This document shows, piece after piece, positions 38,070 to 47,221 of a stretch of DNA of 64,000 nt. Position 1 is the first letter of the stretch; every line of letters begins with the position of its first letter. Source of the stretch: Cognatiluteimonas weifangensis (lineage in GTDB: Bacteria > Pseudomonadota > Gammaproteobacteria > Xanthomonadales > Xanthomonadaceae); the NCBI RefSeq assembly GCF_003416885.1, contig NZ_QVPD01000001.1:199715-263714 (forward strand), given 5' to 3'. A program made the position numbers and the translations under genes. Below the pieces are notes generated by a model. That model was given only the letters and a program-made list of their open reading frames with translations. It was not told the origin of the DNA and made no database searches.

Positions 38070-39047
38070 ATGGCGATCCGCATCGGCATTTCCGGCTGGC
38101 GCTATCGGCCGTGGCGCGGCGTGTTCTATCCCGCGGGACTGGGGCAGCGGCGGGAGCTGGAATACGCCGCCGCCTGCTTCGGCAGCATTGAGATCAACGG
38201 TTCGTTCTACTCGCTGCAGACCCCGCGCAGCTATTCGTCCTGGCGCGACGCCACCCCGCCCGGCTTCGTGTTCGCGGTCAAGGCCCCGCGCTACATCACC
38301 CACGTGCTGCGGCTGCGCGATGCCGACAAGGCGCTGGCCAACTTCTTCGCTTCCGGGATATTGCGGCTGCACGCCAAGCTCGGCCCGATCCTGTGGCAGC
38401 TTCCGCCGAGCCTGCGCTTCGACCCGGCGTCGATCGACGGCTTCCTGGAGAAGTTGCCGCGCGACAGCGCGCAGGCGCTGGCATTGGCGCGCCGCCGCGA
38501 CGTCGCCCGAATGCGCGGGCGCAGCGCACTGGCGATCGACCGCAAGCGACGCTTGCGGCACGTCGTCGAAGTGCGGCATCCGAGCTTCGGCGATCCCGCC
38601 TTCGTCGCGCTGCTGCGCAGGCACGGGGTGGCGCTGGCGGTGGCCGATACCGCGGGCAAATGGCCGTACTTCGAGGACATCACCGCCGGCTTCCTCTACC
38701 TGCGCCTGCACGGCGACACCGAGCTCTACGCCAGCGGTTATTCGGATGCCGCGCTGGAGCGCTGGGCGGCGCGGATCCGCACCTGGGCCGATGGCGGCCA
38801 GCCGGACGACGCGCGCCTCATCGGCGGCGCGCGGCCGGTCGCGCGCCGCCGCCGCGACGTCTACTGCTACTTCGACAACGACGCCAAGGTGCATGCGCCG
38901 TTCGACGCGCTGGCGCTGATGGAAAAGCTGGGGATGCCGGCGCGCAGCGGCGCCCGCCGCCCCCCGTGGCCTAGCGCGCCTCGGCGACCTCGACCCCGTC
39001 CAGCCCCTGCGCCAAGGTCTTGGCGTCGCCGCCCTGCGCCAGCTTGA
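38070..39047 (+). CDS. DUF72 domain-containing protein with run-on C-terminus
   Basis: A 325-residue protein of the DUF72 (YecE) family, a TIM-barrel-like fold of unknown function. It begins 'RIGISGWRYRPWRGVFYP' and has 'EINGSFYSLQTPRSY', 'LWQLPPSLRFD' and 'VYCYFDNDAKVHAPFDA', after which family members usually end. Here the frame continues past a C6 run (38960-38965) into about 30 Pro/Arg-rich residues antisense to the pilU 3' end. A TAG in another frame at 38972 would end the gene if the run were C7. A frameshift or sequencing error is likely. Confidence 0.82.
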   Translation: MAIRIGISGWRYRPWRGVFYPAGLGQRRELEYAAACFGSIEINGSFYSLQTPRSYSSWRDATPPGFVFAVKAPRYITHVLRLRDADKALANFFASGILRLHAKLGPILWQLPPSLRFDPASIDGFLEKLPRDSAQALALARRRDVARMRGRSALAIDRKRRLRHVVEVRHPSFGDPAFVALLRRHGVALAVADTAGKWPYFEDITAGFLYLRLHGDTELYASGYSDAALERWAARIRTWADGGQPDDARLIGGARPVARRRRDVYCYFDNDAKVHAPFDALALMEKLGMPARSGARRPPWPSAPRRPRPRPAPAPRSWRRRPAPA

Positions 39048-40101
39048 TCCGCAGACGCACCTCGTTGGCCGAGTCGGCGTAGCGCAGCGCATCCTCGTAG
39101 CTGATCTCGCCGGCCTGGTACAGCTCGAACAGCGCCTGGTCGAAGGTCTTCATGCCCAGGTTGGTGGATTCCTTCATCACTTCCTTGAGCTTGTGGATCT
39201 CGCCGTCGCGGATGTAGTCCTGCACCAGCGGCGTGCCCAGCAGGATCTCCATCGCCACCCGCCGGCCCTTGCCGTCCGGGGTCGGGATCAGCTGCTGCGC
39301 GACCACGCCCTTGAGGTTCAGCGACAGGTCCATCAACAGCTGGCCGCGGCGGTCTTCCGGGAAGAAGTTGATGATGCGGTCCATCGCCTGGTTGGCGTTG
39401 TTGGCGTGCAGGGTGCACAGCACCAGGTGGCCGGTCTCGGCGAAGGCGATGGCATGGTCCATGCCCTCGCGGGTGCGGATCTCGCCGATCATGATCACGT
39501 CCGGCGCCTGGCGCAGGGTGTTCCTGAGCGCTGCGTCCCAGCTGTCGGTGTCGATGCCGACCTCGCGCTGGGTGATGATGCAGCCTTCGTGCTTGTGCAC
39601 GAACTCGATCGGGTCCTCGATGGTGATGATGTGCCCAGTCGAATTCTGGTTGCGGTAGCCGATCATCGCCGCCAGCGAGGTCGACTTGCCGGTGCCGGTG
39701 GCGCCGACGAACAGGATGATGCCGCGCTTGGTCATCGCCAGCGTCTTGATGATCGGCGGCAGATTCAGTTCCTCGACCGTCGGGATCTTGGTCTCGATCC
39801 GGCGCAGCACCATGCCGACCTGGTTGCGCTGGTAGAAGCACGAGACGCGGAAGCGGCCGACGCCGGACACGCCGATCGCGAAATTGCACTCGTGGGTCTT
39901 CTCGAACTCTTCGCGTTGCTGCGGCGTCATCACGTTCAGCACCAGGTCGCGCGACTGCTGCGGCGTCAGCGGGTTCTGGGTGATCGGCGAGATCTTGCCG
40001 TGGACCTTCATCGACGGCGGCATGCCGGCGGTGATGAACAGGTCCGACGCCTTCTGGTGCGCCATCAGCTTGAGGAACGAGGTGAAATCGATGCTGCTCA
40101 T
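38971..40101 (-). CDS. pilU: Twitching motility ATPase PilU
   Basis: A 376-residue secretion-type ATPase. Walker A is 'GATGTGKSTSLAAMI', with 'IITIEDPIEFVHKHEGCI' (Asp box), 'VIMIGEIRTREGMDHAIAFA' (Walker B) and the His box 'TGHLVLCTLHANNANQAMDR'. PilU works with PilT to retract type IV pili. The ATG at 40101 follows GGAG. It is directly downstream of pilT on the same strand. Confidence 0.94.
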   Translation of the reverse strand: MSSIDFTSFLKLMAHQKASDLFITAGMPPSMKVHGKISPITQNPLTPQQSRDLVLNVMTPQQREEFEKTHECNFAIGVSGVGRFRVSCFYQRNQVGMVLRRIETKIPTVEELNLPPIIKTLAMTKRGIILFVGATGTGKSTSLAAMIGYRNQNSTGHIITIEDPIEFVHKHEGCIITQREVGIDTDSWDAALRNTLRQAPDVIMIGEIRTREGMDHAIAFAETGHLVLCTLHANNANQAMDRIINFFPEDRRGQLLMDLSLNLKGVVAQQLIPTPDGKGRRVAMEILLGTPLVQDYIRDGEIHKLKEVMKESTNLGMKTFDQALFELYQAGEISYEDALRYADSANEVRLRIKLAQGGDAKTLAQGLDGVEVAEAR

Positions 40102-40180
40102 TGCTTTGCTCCATTCCACCGGCCTGCGGACCGGTGGCTAGCCGTGCCTTGTCGCGATCCGGCCGTCGTTGCCGTCGCGG

Positions 40181-41218
40181 TCACTCGAACAACCGCTTGT
40201 CCTTGGCGTACTCGCGCGCCTGCTGACGCGTGACCACGGCGCGCTTGACCAGGTCCTGCAGGTGCTGGTCCAGGGTCATCATGCCGTACTGCTGGCCGGT
40301 CTGGATCGACGAATACATCTGCGCGACCTTGTCCTCGCGGATCAGGTTGCGGATGGCCGGGGTGCCGACCATGATCTCCCACGCCGCGGTGCGACCGCCG
40401 CCGACCTTCTTCAGCAGCGCCTGGCTGATCACCGCGCGCAGCGATTCGGACAGCATCGAGCGCACCATCGGCTTCTCGCCGGCGGGGAACACGTCGATGA
40501 TGCGGTCGATGGTCTTGGCCGCCGACGAGGTATGCAGGGTGGCGAACACCAGGTGGCCGGTTTCCGCCGCAGTTAGCGCCAGGCGGATGGTCTCGATGTC
40601 GCGCATTTCGCCGACCAGGATGTAGTCGGGGTCCTCGCGCAACGCGCTGCGCAACGCCTCGTTGAAGCCGTGGGTGTCGCGGTGCACCTCGCGCTGGTTG
40701 ATCAGGCACTTCTGCGCGGTGTGCACGAACTCGATCGGATCCTCGATGGTGAGGATGTGGCCGTACTCTTCCTTGTTGATGTTGTCGACCATCGCCGCCA
40801 GCGTGGTCGACTTGCCCGAGCCGGTCGGCCCGGTCACCAGGATCAGGCCCTGCGGCTGGTCGATCAGCTCCTTGAAGATGCGCGGGCAGCCCAGGTCCTC
40901 GAGCGTCAGCACTTCCGAGGGCACGGTGCGGAACACGGCGCCGGCGCCGCGGTTCTGGTTGAAGGCGTTGACGCGGAAACGCGCCAGGCCGGGGATCTCG
41001 AAGGAGAAGTCGACCTCGAGGAATTCCTCGTAGTCGCGGCGCTGCTTGTCCGACATGATGTCGTAGACCAGCGCGTGCACCTGCTTGTGGTCCAGCGCCG
41101 GGATGTTGATCCGGCGCACGTCGCCGTCGACCCGGATCATCGGCGGCAGACCCGCCGACAGATGCAGGTCGGAAGCCTTGTTCTTGACCGAAAACGCCAA
41201 CAGCTCGGCGATATCCAT
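40181..41218 (-). CDS. pilT: Type IV pilus retraction ATPase PilT
   Basis: A 345-residue hexameric ATPase with Walker A 'GPTGSGKSTTLAAMV', 'ILTIEDPIEFVHTAQKCLIN', Walker B 'YILVGEMRDIETIRLALTAA' and His box 'TGHLVFATLHTSSAAKTIDR'. It begins 'MDIAELLAFSVKNKASDLHL' as in the family. It depolymerises pilin for twitching and DNA uptake. Divergent from yggS. Confidence 0.96.
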   Translation of the reverse strand: MDIAELLAFSVKNKASDLHLSAGLPPMIRVDGDVRRINIPALDHKQVHALVYDIMSDKQRRDYEEFLEVDFSFEIPGLARFRVNAFNQNRGAGAVFRTVPSEVLTLEDLGCPRIFKELIDQPQGLILVTGPTGSGKSTTLAAMVDNINKEEYGHILTIEDPIEFVHTAQKCLINQREVHRDTHGFNEALRSALREDPDYILVGEMRDIETIRLALTAAETGHLVFATLHTSSAAKTIDRIIDVFPAGEKPMVRSMLSESLRAVISQALLKKVGGGRTAAWEIMVGTPAIRNLIREDKVAQMYSSIQTGQQYGMMTLDQHLQDLVKRAVVTRQQAREYAKDKRLFE

Positions 41219-41354
41219 GCGTGCTCCCCTGCACCGACTGCAACCAGCTTAATCGAAACGCCACGGCTGGCATGGAATGCCTGCCGTCGGCAGTATAGGC
41301 GGAAACCGGAGGCCCCCGGCCCCCGCAAACCGCCCATTCACAGGATGCCCCGAC

Positions 41355-42074
41355 GTGCTCGCGCATGCCTTGCACGACCTGCTGCAACAGCTTGATAACG
41401 CGGCACGACGGGCGGGGCGGCCATCGCCGCGATTATTGGCCGTGAGCAAGTTCCAGAGCGCGACCGCGGTCGCGGAACTGGCCGCGGCCTGGCGCCGCGA
41501 ACGGCCCGGGCAGTGGCCCGCGTTCGGCGAGAACTACGTGCAGGAGGCGCAGGCCAAGCAGGCGGCGCTGGCGGATCCGGACCTGGAATGGCACCTGATC
41601 GGCCACCTGCAATCCAACAAGGCGCGCGAGGCGGCGGCGCTGTTCGACTGGGTGCAGTCGCTGGACCGGGCCAAGCTGGTGGCCGCGCTGGCCGCGCACC
41701 GCGACTCCGCGCGCGCGCCGCTGAACGTGCTGGTCCAGGTCAACATCGACGACGAAGCCAGCAAGCACGGCTGCCGCCCCGACCAGGTGCCGGCGCTGGC
41801 CGCCGCGATTGCCGCGCAGCCGCGGCTGGCGCTGCGCGGGCTGATGGCGATTCCGGCGCCGCTGCCGGATCCCGAGCGCCGCCGCGCCGCGTTCGCGCGC
41901 ATGCGCGGGCTGTTCGAGCAGCTGCGCGCGGCCTACCCTCAGGCCGACACGCTGTCGATGGGGATGAGCGAGGATGCCGCCCTCGCCGTCGCCGAGGGCG
42001 CGACCATGGTCCGGGTCGGCACTGCGCTGTTCGGGCCGCGGGTCCGGCAACCGCAAGACGGGCGCCCGGACTAG
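41355..42074 (+). CDS. YggS family pyridoxal phosphate homeostasis protein
   Basis: A 239-residue PLP-binding alanine-racemase-fold protein. The PLP lysine is in 'LLAVSKFQSA'; 'GENYVQEAQAKQ', 'WHLIGHLQSNKAREAA' and 'LSMGMSEDAALAVAEGATMV' are signatures. The start is taken as GTG at 41355, the only in-frame start that keeps a normal length. It balances vitamin B6 and amino-acid pools. The order pilT/yggS/proC is conserved in gammaproteobacteria. Confidence 0.92.
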   Translation: MLAHALHDLLQQLDNAARRAGRPSPRLLAVSKFQSATAVAELAAAWRRERPGQWPAFGENYVQEAQAKQAALADPDLEWHLIGHLQSNKAREAAALFDWVQSLDRAKLVAALAAHRDSARAPLNVLVQVNIDDEASKHGCRPDQVPALAAAIAAQPRLALRGLMAIPAPLPDPERRRAAFARMRGLFEQLRAAYPQADTLSMGMSEDAALAVAEGATMVRVGTALFGPRVRQPQDGRPD

Positions 42075-42168
42075 GCCGCCCCCCGGCGGCCCGGCGAGGT
42101 CCGCACCGCCGTGCGCCGTGCGGGGATGCAATACCATCGCACCATTACCCCGTCGCATTCGGCCGCCG

Positions 42169-43026
42169 ATGACTGCCTCTCCGCTTTCCGCTTCCCCTGC
42201 TCCGACCTCCGCCGGCGCCATCGCCTTCATTGGCGGCGGCAACATGGCGCGCAGCCTGATCGGCGGCCTGGTCGCGCGCGGCACGCCCGCGGCCGCGATC
42301 CGCGTGGCCGAACCGGTGGCGGACCTGCGCGCCGGGCTGCAGCGCGACTTCGGCGTGGCGGCGCTGGCCGACAACGCGCAGGCGGTCGCCGGTGCCGCCA
42401 CCTGGGTGCTGGCGGTGAAGCCGCAGGTGCTGCGCGGCGTGTGCGAGGCCCTGGCGCCGCAGGCGCAGGCCGCGCGGCCGCTGGTGGTGTCGATCGCCGC
42501 CGGCATCACCGCCGCGCAACTGCAGCGCTGGCTCGGCGGCGAGATCGCGGTGGTGCGCTGCATGCCCAACACCCCGGCGCTGCTCGGCGCGGGCGTCACC
42601 GGCCTGTACGCCAACCCGCAGGTCGACGCCGCCGGCTGCCGGCGTGCGGAAACGCTGCTGGCGGCCGCCGGCGAGACCGTGTGGCTGACCGACGAGGCGA
42701 AGATGGACGCGGTCACCGCCGTCTCCGGCAGTGGCCCGGCCTACGTGTTCCTGCTGGCCGAGGCGATGCAGGCGGCGGCGGTAGCCGAGGGCCTGCCGGC
42801 CGAGGCGGCGCGCACGCTGGTGCTGCAGACGATCCTCGGCGCCGCGCGCATGCTCACCGCGGGCGATGCCGAGGCCGCCGACCTGCGGCGCCGCGTGACC
42901 TCGCCCGGCGGCACTACCCAGGCCGCGATCGAGACCTTCGAGGCCGGCGGCTTCGCCGCCCTGGTCGCGCGCGCGATCCATGCCGCCACACAGCGCGGCC
43001 GGCAACTGTCCGCCGCCAACGACTGA
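42169..43026 (+). CDS. proC: Pyrroline-5-carboxylate reductase
   Basis: A 285-residue enzyme for the last step of proline synthesis. It has the Rossmann motif 'IAFIGGGNMARSLIGGLVAR', 'AVKPQVLRGV', 'CMPNTPALLGAGVTGLY' and 'AVSGSGPAYVFLLAEAM', then 'RRRVTSPGGTTQAAIETFE'. It has a 17-residue extension before the fold. The ATG at 42169 is the only one near it. Followed by a DUF4426 lipoprotein gene. Confidence 0.95.
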   Translation: MTASPLSASPAPTSAGAIAFIGGGNMARSLIGGLVARGTPAAAIRVAEPVADLRAGLQRDFGVAALADNAQAVAGAATWVLAVKPQVLRGVCEALAPQAQAARPLVVSIAAGITAAQLQRWLGGEIAVVRCMPNTPALLGAGVTGLYANPQVDAAGCRRAETLLAAAGETVWLTDEAKMDAVTAVSGSGPAYVFLLAEAMQAAAVAEGLPAEAARTLVLQTILGAARMLTAGDAEAADLRRRVTSPGGTTQAAIETFEAGGFAALVARAIHAATQRGRQLSAAND

Positions 43027-43050
43027 GCGGCCGCGCCGCCGGAGTCCCGC

Positions 43051-43548
43051 ATGCCAGCCATACGTTCCGTTCTTGCCGCCCTGTCGCTGGGCATCCTCGC
43101 CGCCTGCACCGGCACGGCGACGGCACCCGTGCCCACCACGCCCGCGTCGTCGGCCGATGCGGCCGGCAGCCAGGGCGATGCGGTCGTGCGCGTGGGCGAC
43201 GTCACCATCCGCGCCAGTGCGGTGCAGACGGCGCAGCTCGACGCCGCGGTCGCGCGCCGCTACGGCATCGCGCGCGATCCCGGCACGGCGCTGCTGCTGG
43301 TGTCGGTGCGCCAGGGCCCGGACGCCAGCGCAAGCGCGCTGCCGGCCGCGGTCACCGCCACGGTGGCCGGCCTGACCGGTGGCCGCGAACCGCTGGCGAT
43401 GCGCGAATTGCGGATCGACGGGCTGATCGACTACATCGGCACCGCCAGCACCACGCTGCCCGACACCTTGCGCTTCGAGGTCACCGTGGTCCCGCAGGGC
43501 GGCACGGCCGCGAGCCTGCAGTTCAGCCGCGATCTCTACCCCTTGTAG
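43051..43548 (+). CDS. DUF4426 domain lipoprotein
   Basis: A 165-residue protein with a signal sequence and lipobox 'ILAACTG' (C19), then a Thr/Pro/Ala linker. The domain from about residue 45 ('VVRVGDVTIRASAVQTAQLD' to 'FSRDLYPL') matches DUF4426, usually encoded after proC. Function unknown; the outer-membrane or periplasmic position is inferred from the lipobox. Confidence 0.8.
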   Translation: MPAIRSVLAALSLGILAACTGTATAPVPTTPASSADAAGSQGDAVVRVGDVTIRASAVQTAQLDAAVARRYGIARDPGTALLLVSVRQGPDASASALPAAVTATVAGLTGGREPLAMRELRIDGLIDYIGTASTTLPDTLRFEVTVVPQGGTAASLQFSRDLYPL

Positions 43549-43556
43549 CCGCGAGC

Positions 43557-43637
43557 GGCGGGAGCGACGCACAGGAACGACGCAAGTCGCGATCCGCCCC
43601 CACGCGGACGAGCAGCGCGGCTCATGCCGCTCCTGCG
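43557..43637. repeat. Palindromic intergenic repeat (xanthomonad type)
   Basis: Outer arms GGAGCG (43561-43566) and CGCTCC (43628-43633) face each other, and an inner hairpin CGAC-GCAA-GTCG lies at 43578-43589. The unit GGAGCGACGC...AAGTCGCGA is a common short dispersed repeat in this bacterial group. It separates convergent DUF4426 and pdxH genes and could end both transcripts. Confidence 0.6.
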
Positions 43638-43650
43638 CCCGGCTGCACCT

Positions 43651-44253
43651 TCAGGGATAGAGCATCCGCTTCGACCACGCCCCGGCGACGTCGCGCTCGT
43701 ACAGCCAGCGCTCGTGCAGGCGGAATTCGGCGCCGTACCAGAACTCGATCCAGCGCGGCCGCACCCGGAACCCGGTCCAGCGCGGCGGCCGCGGCACGGC
43801 GCGGCCCTCGAACCGGGCCTCGACCTGCGCCAGGCGCTGCGCGAAAGCCTCGCGGCTGTCCAGCGTCTCCGACTGCAACGACGCCCAGGCGCCGAGCTGG
43901 CTGCCGCGCGGGCGGGTGGCGAAATAGGCGTCGGCCTCCTCGTCGGGCACCGTGTGCACCCGGCCCTCGATCCGCACCTGCACGCCCTGGCGCACCCGCG
44001 GCCAGTGGAACAGCAACGCGGCGTACGGATTGGCCTGCAGCTCGCGGCCCTTGCGTCCGTCCAGGTGCGTGTAGAACACGAAGCCGCGCGCATCGACCCC
44101 TTTCAGCAACACCGTGCGCGCCGACGGCCGCGCGTCCAGGGTGGCGGTGGCGAGCGTCATCGCGGTGCGGTCCGGCTCGCCGGCGCGCGCCGCCTCCTCG
44201 AACAATCGGTCGAACTCGGCCAGGGCCTGGGCGTACAGATCGGTGTCGTCCAT
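43651..44253 (-). CDS. pdxH: Pyridoxamine 5'-phosphate oxidase
   Basis: A 200-residue FMN enzyme making pyridoxal phosphate. Signatures: '[20 protein letters not shown]', '[20 protein letters not shown]', '[20 protein letters not shown]' and the C-terminal '[20 protein letters not shown]'. Normal length. Divergent from the kinase gene at 44271 with 17 bases between the starts. Confidence 0.94.
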   Translation of the reverse strand: MDDTDLYAQALAEFDRLFEEAARAGEPDRTAMTLATATLDARPSARTVLLKGVDARGFVFYTHLDGRKGRELQANPYAALLFHWPRVRQGVQVRIEGRVHTVPDEEADAYFATRPRGSQLGAWASLQSETLDSREAFAQRLAQVEARFEGRAVPRPPRWTGFRVRPRWIEFWYGAEFRLHERWLYERDVAGAWSKRMLYP

Positions 44254-44270
44254 TGCGGTATTGTCGCGCG

Positions 44271-45122
44271 ATGGCAACCCTCGCGCATCCGGCCTCCGAC
44301 GCCGCAGCCCACCCCCCCGGCCACGGCTACGACGCATCCTTCGTGGCCGCGATCCTGGACGCCGCGCTCGCCGGCGACAGCCGCATCTACGCCCTCGCCG
44401 GGTTGCAGGGCACCGGCAAATCGACCCTGTCGGCGCAGGTCGCCGCGCTGGGCGCACAACGCGGCTTGCGGGTGGTGCCGCTGTCGATCGACGACTTTTA
44501 TTTCGGCCATGGCGAGCGACAGCGCCTGGGTCGCGAGGTGCATCCGCTGTGCGCGACCCGCGGCGCGCCCGGCAGCCACGACGCCGCGCTCGCCTGCGCG
44601 GTGCTCGACGCGCTGCGCGAGGGCCGCACCGCGGCGTTGCCGCGCTTCGACAAGATCGCCGACGACCGCCTGCCCGAATCGCAATGGCCGCGGGTGGCGC
44701 ACGCCGACCTGGTCCTGTTCGAGGGCTGGTTCCTGAAGGTGCCGCCGCAGGCGCCGGCCGAACTGGTCGCGCCGCTCAATGCGCTGGAGCGCGACGAGGA
44801 TCCGCACGGCCGCTGGCGGCGCTGGAGCAACGACGCGCTGGCGCGCGACTACCCGCCGCTGTGGGCGCGACTGCCGCGGCTGCTGCTGCTGCGCGGTCCC
44901 GGGTTCGAGGTCGTGCCGCAGTGGCGCTGGCAGCAGGAGCAGACGCTGCAGGCGCAGCACCCCGGCCGGCAGGCGATGTCGCAGGCGCAGGTGCTGCGCT
45001 TCGTGCAGTTTTTCGAGCGCGTCAGCCGCCATGCGCTGCGCGTGTGGCCGGCCCTGGCCGAGCGCAGCATCGACCTGGACGCGCAACGGCGGCCGCTGGC
45101 GGGCAGCCCCGCGCCCGCATGA
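44271..45122 (+). CDS. P-loop kinase, probable D-glycerate 3-kinase-like
   Basis: A 283-residue P-loop protein with Walker A 'GLQGTGKS' (44-51), '[20 protein letters not shown]' holding the switch aspartates, and '[15 protein letters not shown]'. This layout matches plant/yeast-type glycerate kinases and their bacterial homologues (GLYK/YGR205W-like, related to phosphoribulokinase and uridine kinase). The substrate is inferred from family only. Confidence 0.75.
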   Translation: MATLAHPASDAAAHPPGHGYDASFVAAILDAALAGDSRIYALAGLQGTGKSTLSAQVAALGAQRGLRVVPLSIDDFYFGHGERQRLGREVHPLCATRGAPGSHDAALACAVLDALREGRTAALPRFDKIADDRLPESQWPRVAHADLVLFEGWFLKVPPQAPAELVAPLNALERDEDPHGRWRRWSNDALARDYPPLWARLPRLLLLRGPGFEVVPQWRWQQEQTLQAQHPGRQAMSQAQVLRFVQFFERVSRHALRVWPALAERSIDLDAQRRPLAGSPAPA

Positions 45123-45152
45123 GGGGACTGCACGCCGCACGCGCCGCACGGC

Positions 45153-46895
45153 TCAGATCACGTCCCAGCCGTAGCCGCCGCGCGCCAGGGTCGCCACCGC
45201 CAGGCGCTCGATCGCCTCGTCCTCGTTGCGCTCCAGCCCGCGCACGTTGCGCGCCATGCGCCGGCGCGCCTGCCGCGCGAACAGGCCGGCGATCGCCACC
45301 GCATCGTCCGCGGCCGGGTGCGACTGCGCCACCAGGCTGGCGGCACGCGACAGCACGCACAGGCCGACGAACAGGTCGATGGCGATGTCGGCGATGCGCT
45401 TCTGCGCGTGCTGCCGGTCGGCGATCTGCTTGCCGTGGCGCCGCAGCAGCCGGTCGGAAGCCTTCGACAGCTCGACCGTGTACTTCTCGCAGGTCGTCGC
45501 CAGCCGGCGCAGCGCCGGCGGCAGCGGATGGCGGATCCGGTCGATGCCGTAGCCGGTGGCCTCGCGCATGCGCCGGCCGGTGTAGCCGCCAAGCACGCCG
45601 AACCCCTTGATCGGGTCGTTGAAGATCTGTCCCGCCGCCGCCTGCAACTCGCTCAGGCCCGCCCCCACGTCCTTGAGCCCGGACAGCGCGACGTACAGGC
45701 GCAGGATCTCGTTGGTGCCCTCGAAGATCGACAGGATGCGGCTGTCGCGGGCGATCTGCTCGTACGGGAACTCGCGCATGAAACCGTTGCCGGCCGCGAT
45801 CTGCAGCGCCTCGTACGCCGCACGCTGGATCGCCTCGCTGGCGAACACCTTGCTGATCGCCGCTTCCACCGAGTAATCGGCGCTACCGCTGTCGATCAGA
45901 TGCGCGACCATCCACACCGTGCTCTCGGCGGCGAAGCAGTCCAGCGTCATCTGCGCGATCTTCTCGCGCACCAGGCCGAACTCCGCGATCGGCTTGCCGA
46001 ACTGCTCGCGCTGCTGCGCCTGCGCGGTGGCCAGCCGCAGCAGCGCCTTCATCCCGCCGACCGCGCCGCCGCCCAGGCCGGTGCGACCGCTGTTGAGGAT
46101 GCTCATCGCCACCTTGAAGCCCTTGCCGACCGGGCCGAGCACGTTTTCCGCCGGCACCCGCACGTCGTCGAAGGCGACGGTGGTGGTCGAGGACGCGCGG
46201 ATCCCCATCTTGTCCTCGTGCGGGCCGTGGCTCACGCCCGCCCAGCCGGCCTCGACCAGGAACGCGGTGATCCTGCCCTCGGGCGTGTCGGTGCGTGCGA
46301 ACACGGTGTAGAAGTCGGCGATGCCGCCGTTGGTGATCCAGATCTTCTCGCCGCTCAGCGTCCAGCTGCCGTCGTCGTTGCGCGTCGCCCGGGTGCGGAT
46401 CGAGGCGGCATCGGAACCGGCGCCGGCTTCGGTCAGGCAGAACGCCGCGATCAGCTCGCCGCTGGCGAGCCCGGGCAGGTAGCGCCGCTTCTGCTCGTCG
46501 CTGCCGAACAGCAGCAGCCCCTTCATGCCGATCGAACTGTGCGCGCCGATGGTCAGCGACACCGAGCTGTCGTGGCTGCTGGTCTGGGCGAGCACGCGCG
46601 CGTAGGCACCATTGGACAGCGCCAGGCCGCCGTATCCCTCGGGGATGATCAGCCCGAACAGGCCCATGTCGCGCAGCGCCTGGAGAAACTCCGGCGGCTG
46701 CTCGGCGATGCGGTCGTAGTGCTTGAGGTCGCCGGCGCGCTCGCCCAGGAACTGGTCGATGGCGTCGGTCATCGCCCCCAGCATCTCGCGGTCGCGCGCG
46801 CGGATCTGCGGATAGGGAAACAGGCGCTCCTCGAGGATCTCGCCGAGGAACAGTTGCTTGGCGACGCTGGCGTCGTGCTGGGGATCCGGGGTCAT
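45153..46895 (-). CDS. Acyl-CoA dehydrogenase, long-chain (ACADVL-like)
   Basis: A 580-residue flavoprotein. The core ACAD fold (about 40-430) shows 'CLTEAGAGSDAASIRTRA', 'GEKIWITNGGIADFYTVFA' and the catalytic glutamate E392 in 'FEGTNEILRLYV'. A C-terminal extension of about 150 helical residues resembles the membrane-associated domain of very-long-chain and ACAD9 enzymes. It starts beta-oxidation of long acyl-CoA. The ATG at 46895 follows AGGAGG. No other fad gene is next to it. Confidence 0.9.
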   Translation of the reverse strand: MTPDPQHDASVAKQLFLGEILEERLFPYPQIRARDREMLGAMTDAIDQFLGERAGDLKHYDRIAEQPPEFLQALRDMGLFGLIIPEGYGGLALSNGAYARVLAQTSSHDSSVSLTIGAHSSIGMKGLLLFGSDEQKRRYLPGLASGELIAAFCLTEAGAGSDAASIRTRATRNDDGSWTLSGEKIWITNGGIADFYTVFARTDTPEGRITAFLVEAGWAGVSHGPHEDKMGIRASSTTTVAFDDVRVPAENVLGPVGKGFKVAMSILNSGRTGLGGGAVGGMKALLRLATAQAQQREQFGKPIAEFGLVREKIAQMTLDCFAAESTVWMVAHLIDSGSADYSVEAAISKVFASEAIQRAAYEALQIAAGNGFMREFPYEQIARDSRILSIFEGTNEILRLYVALSGLKDVGAGLSELQAAAGQIFNDPIKGFGVLGGYTGRRMREATGYGIDRIRHPLPPALRRLATTCEKYTVELSKASDRLLRRHGKQIADRQHAQKRIADIAIDLFVGLCVLSRAASLVAQSHPAADDAVAIAGLFARQARRRMARNVRGLERNEDEAIERLAVATLARGGYGWDVI

Positions 46896-47021
46896 GGCGC
46901 CTCCTGGGGCTCGAGGTCCCGCCACTATGGCCAATCGGCACGACCGCTGCAGCCACCGGTCGTCGGCGCGCGCGTTCCCGCACCCGCCTAGGTCTCCCTC
47001 ACTCCACGCGGACTTCCCTCA

Positions 47022-47138
47022 CCTCGCCGCAGGCTTCCCGCGCCTCGCTTGCGGGGAGAGGAACAGCGGCGAGGGCGACCGCTCCGCCGGCCCCTCATCC
47101 GCCCTGCGGGCACCTTCTCCCCGCACGCGGGGAGAAGG
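47022..47138. repeat. Intergenic repeat block with two hairpins
   Basis: CCTCGCCGC (47022-47030) pairs with GCGGCGAGG (47066-47074), with an inner CCCGC/GCGGG stem. A second, perfect 12-bp stem, CCTTCTCCCCGC/GCGGGGAGAAGG, spans 47113-47138 with a two-base loop. The text between resembles a dispersed repeat familiar from xanthomonads. The gap from 46896 to the tRNA holds no gene otherwise. Confidence 0.6.
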
Positions 47139-47150
47139 AATTCATGGCGA

Positions 47151-47190
47151 TGGTGAGCCGTGCCGGGATCGAACCAGCGACCAGCGGATT
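47151..47190 (-). repeat. Isolated copy of the tRNA-Lys 3' half
   Basis: These 40 bases match 47222-47261, the tRNA-Lys 3' half including CCA, at 38 of 40 positions; the differences are at 47156 and 47164. The sequence upstream of it (47191-47221) does not continue as a tRNA: there is no D-arm. It is a tRNA fragment, as left by site-specific integration or a partial duplication. Confidence 0.85.
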
Positions 47191-47221
47191 GAGGCCGATT
47201 CGGAGACCGGCTGCAGAACAC

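Noticed and set aside
41255..41300. Sigma-54 promoter (TGGCAT... GC) between pilT and yggS
   Set aside because: The spacing between the GG and GC elements does not match the fixed -24/-12 geometry.
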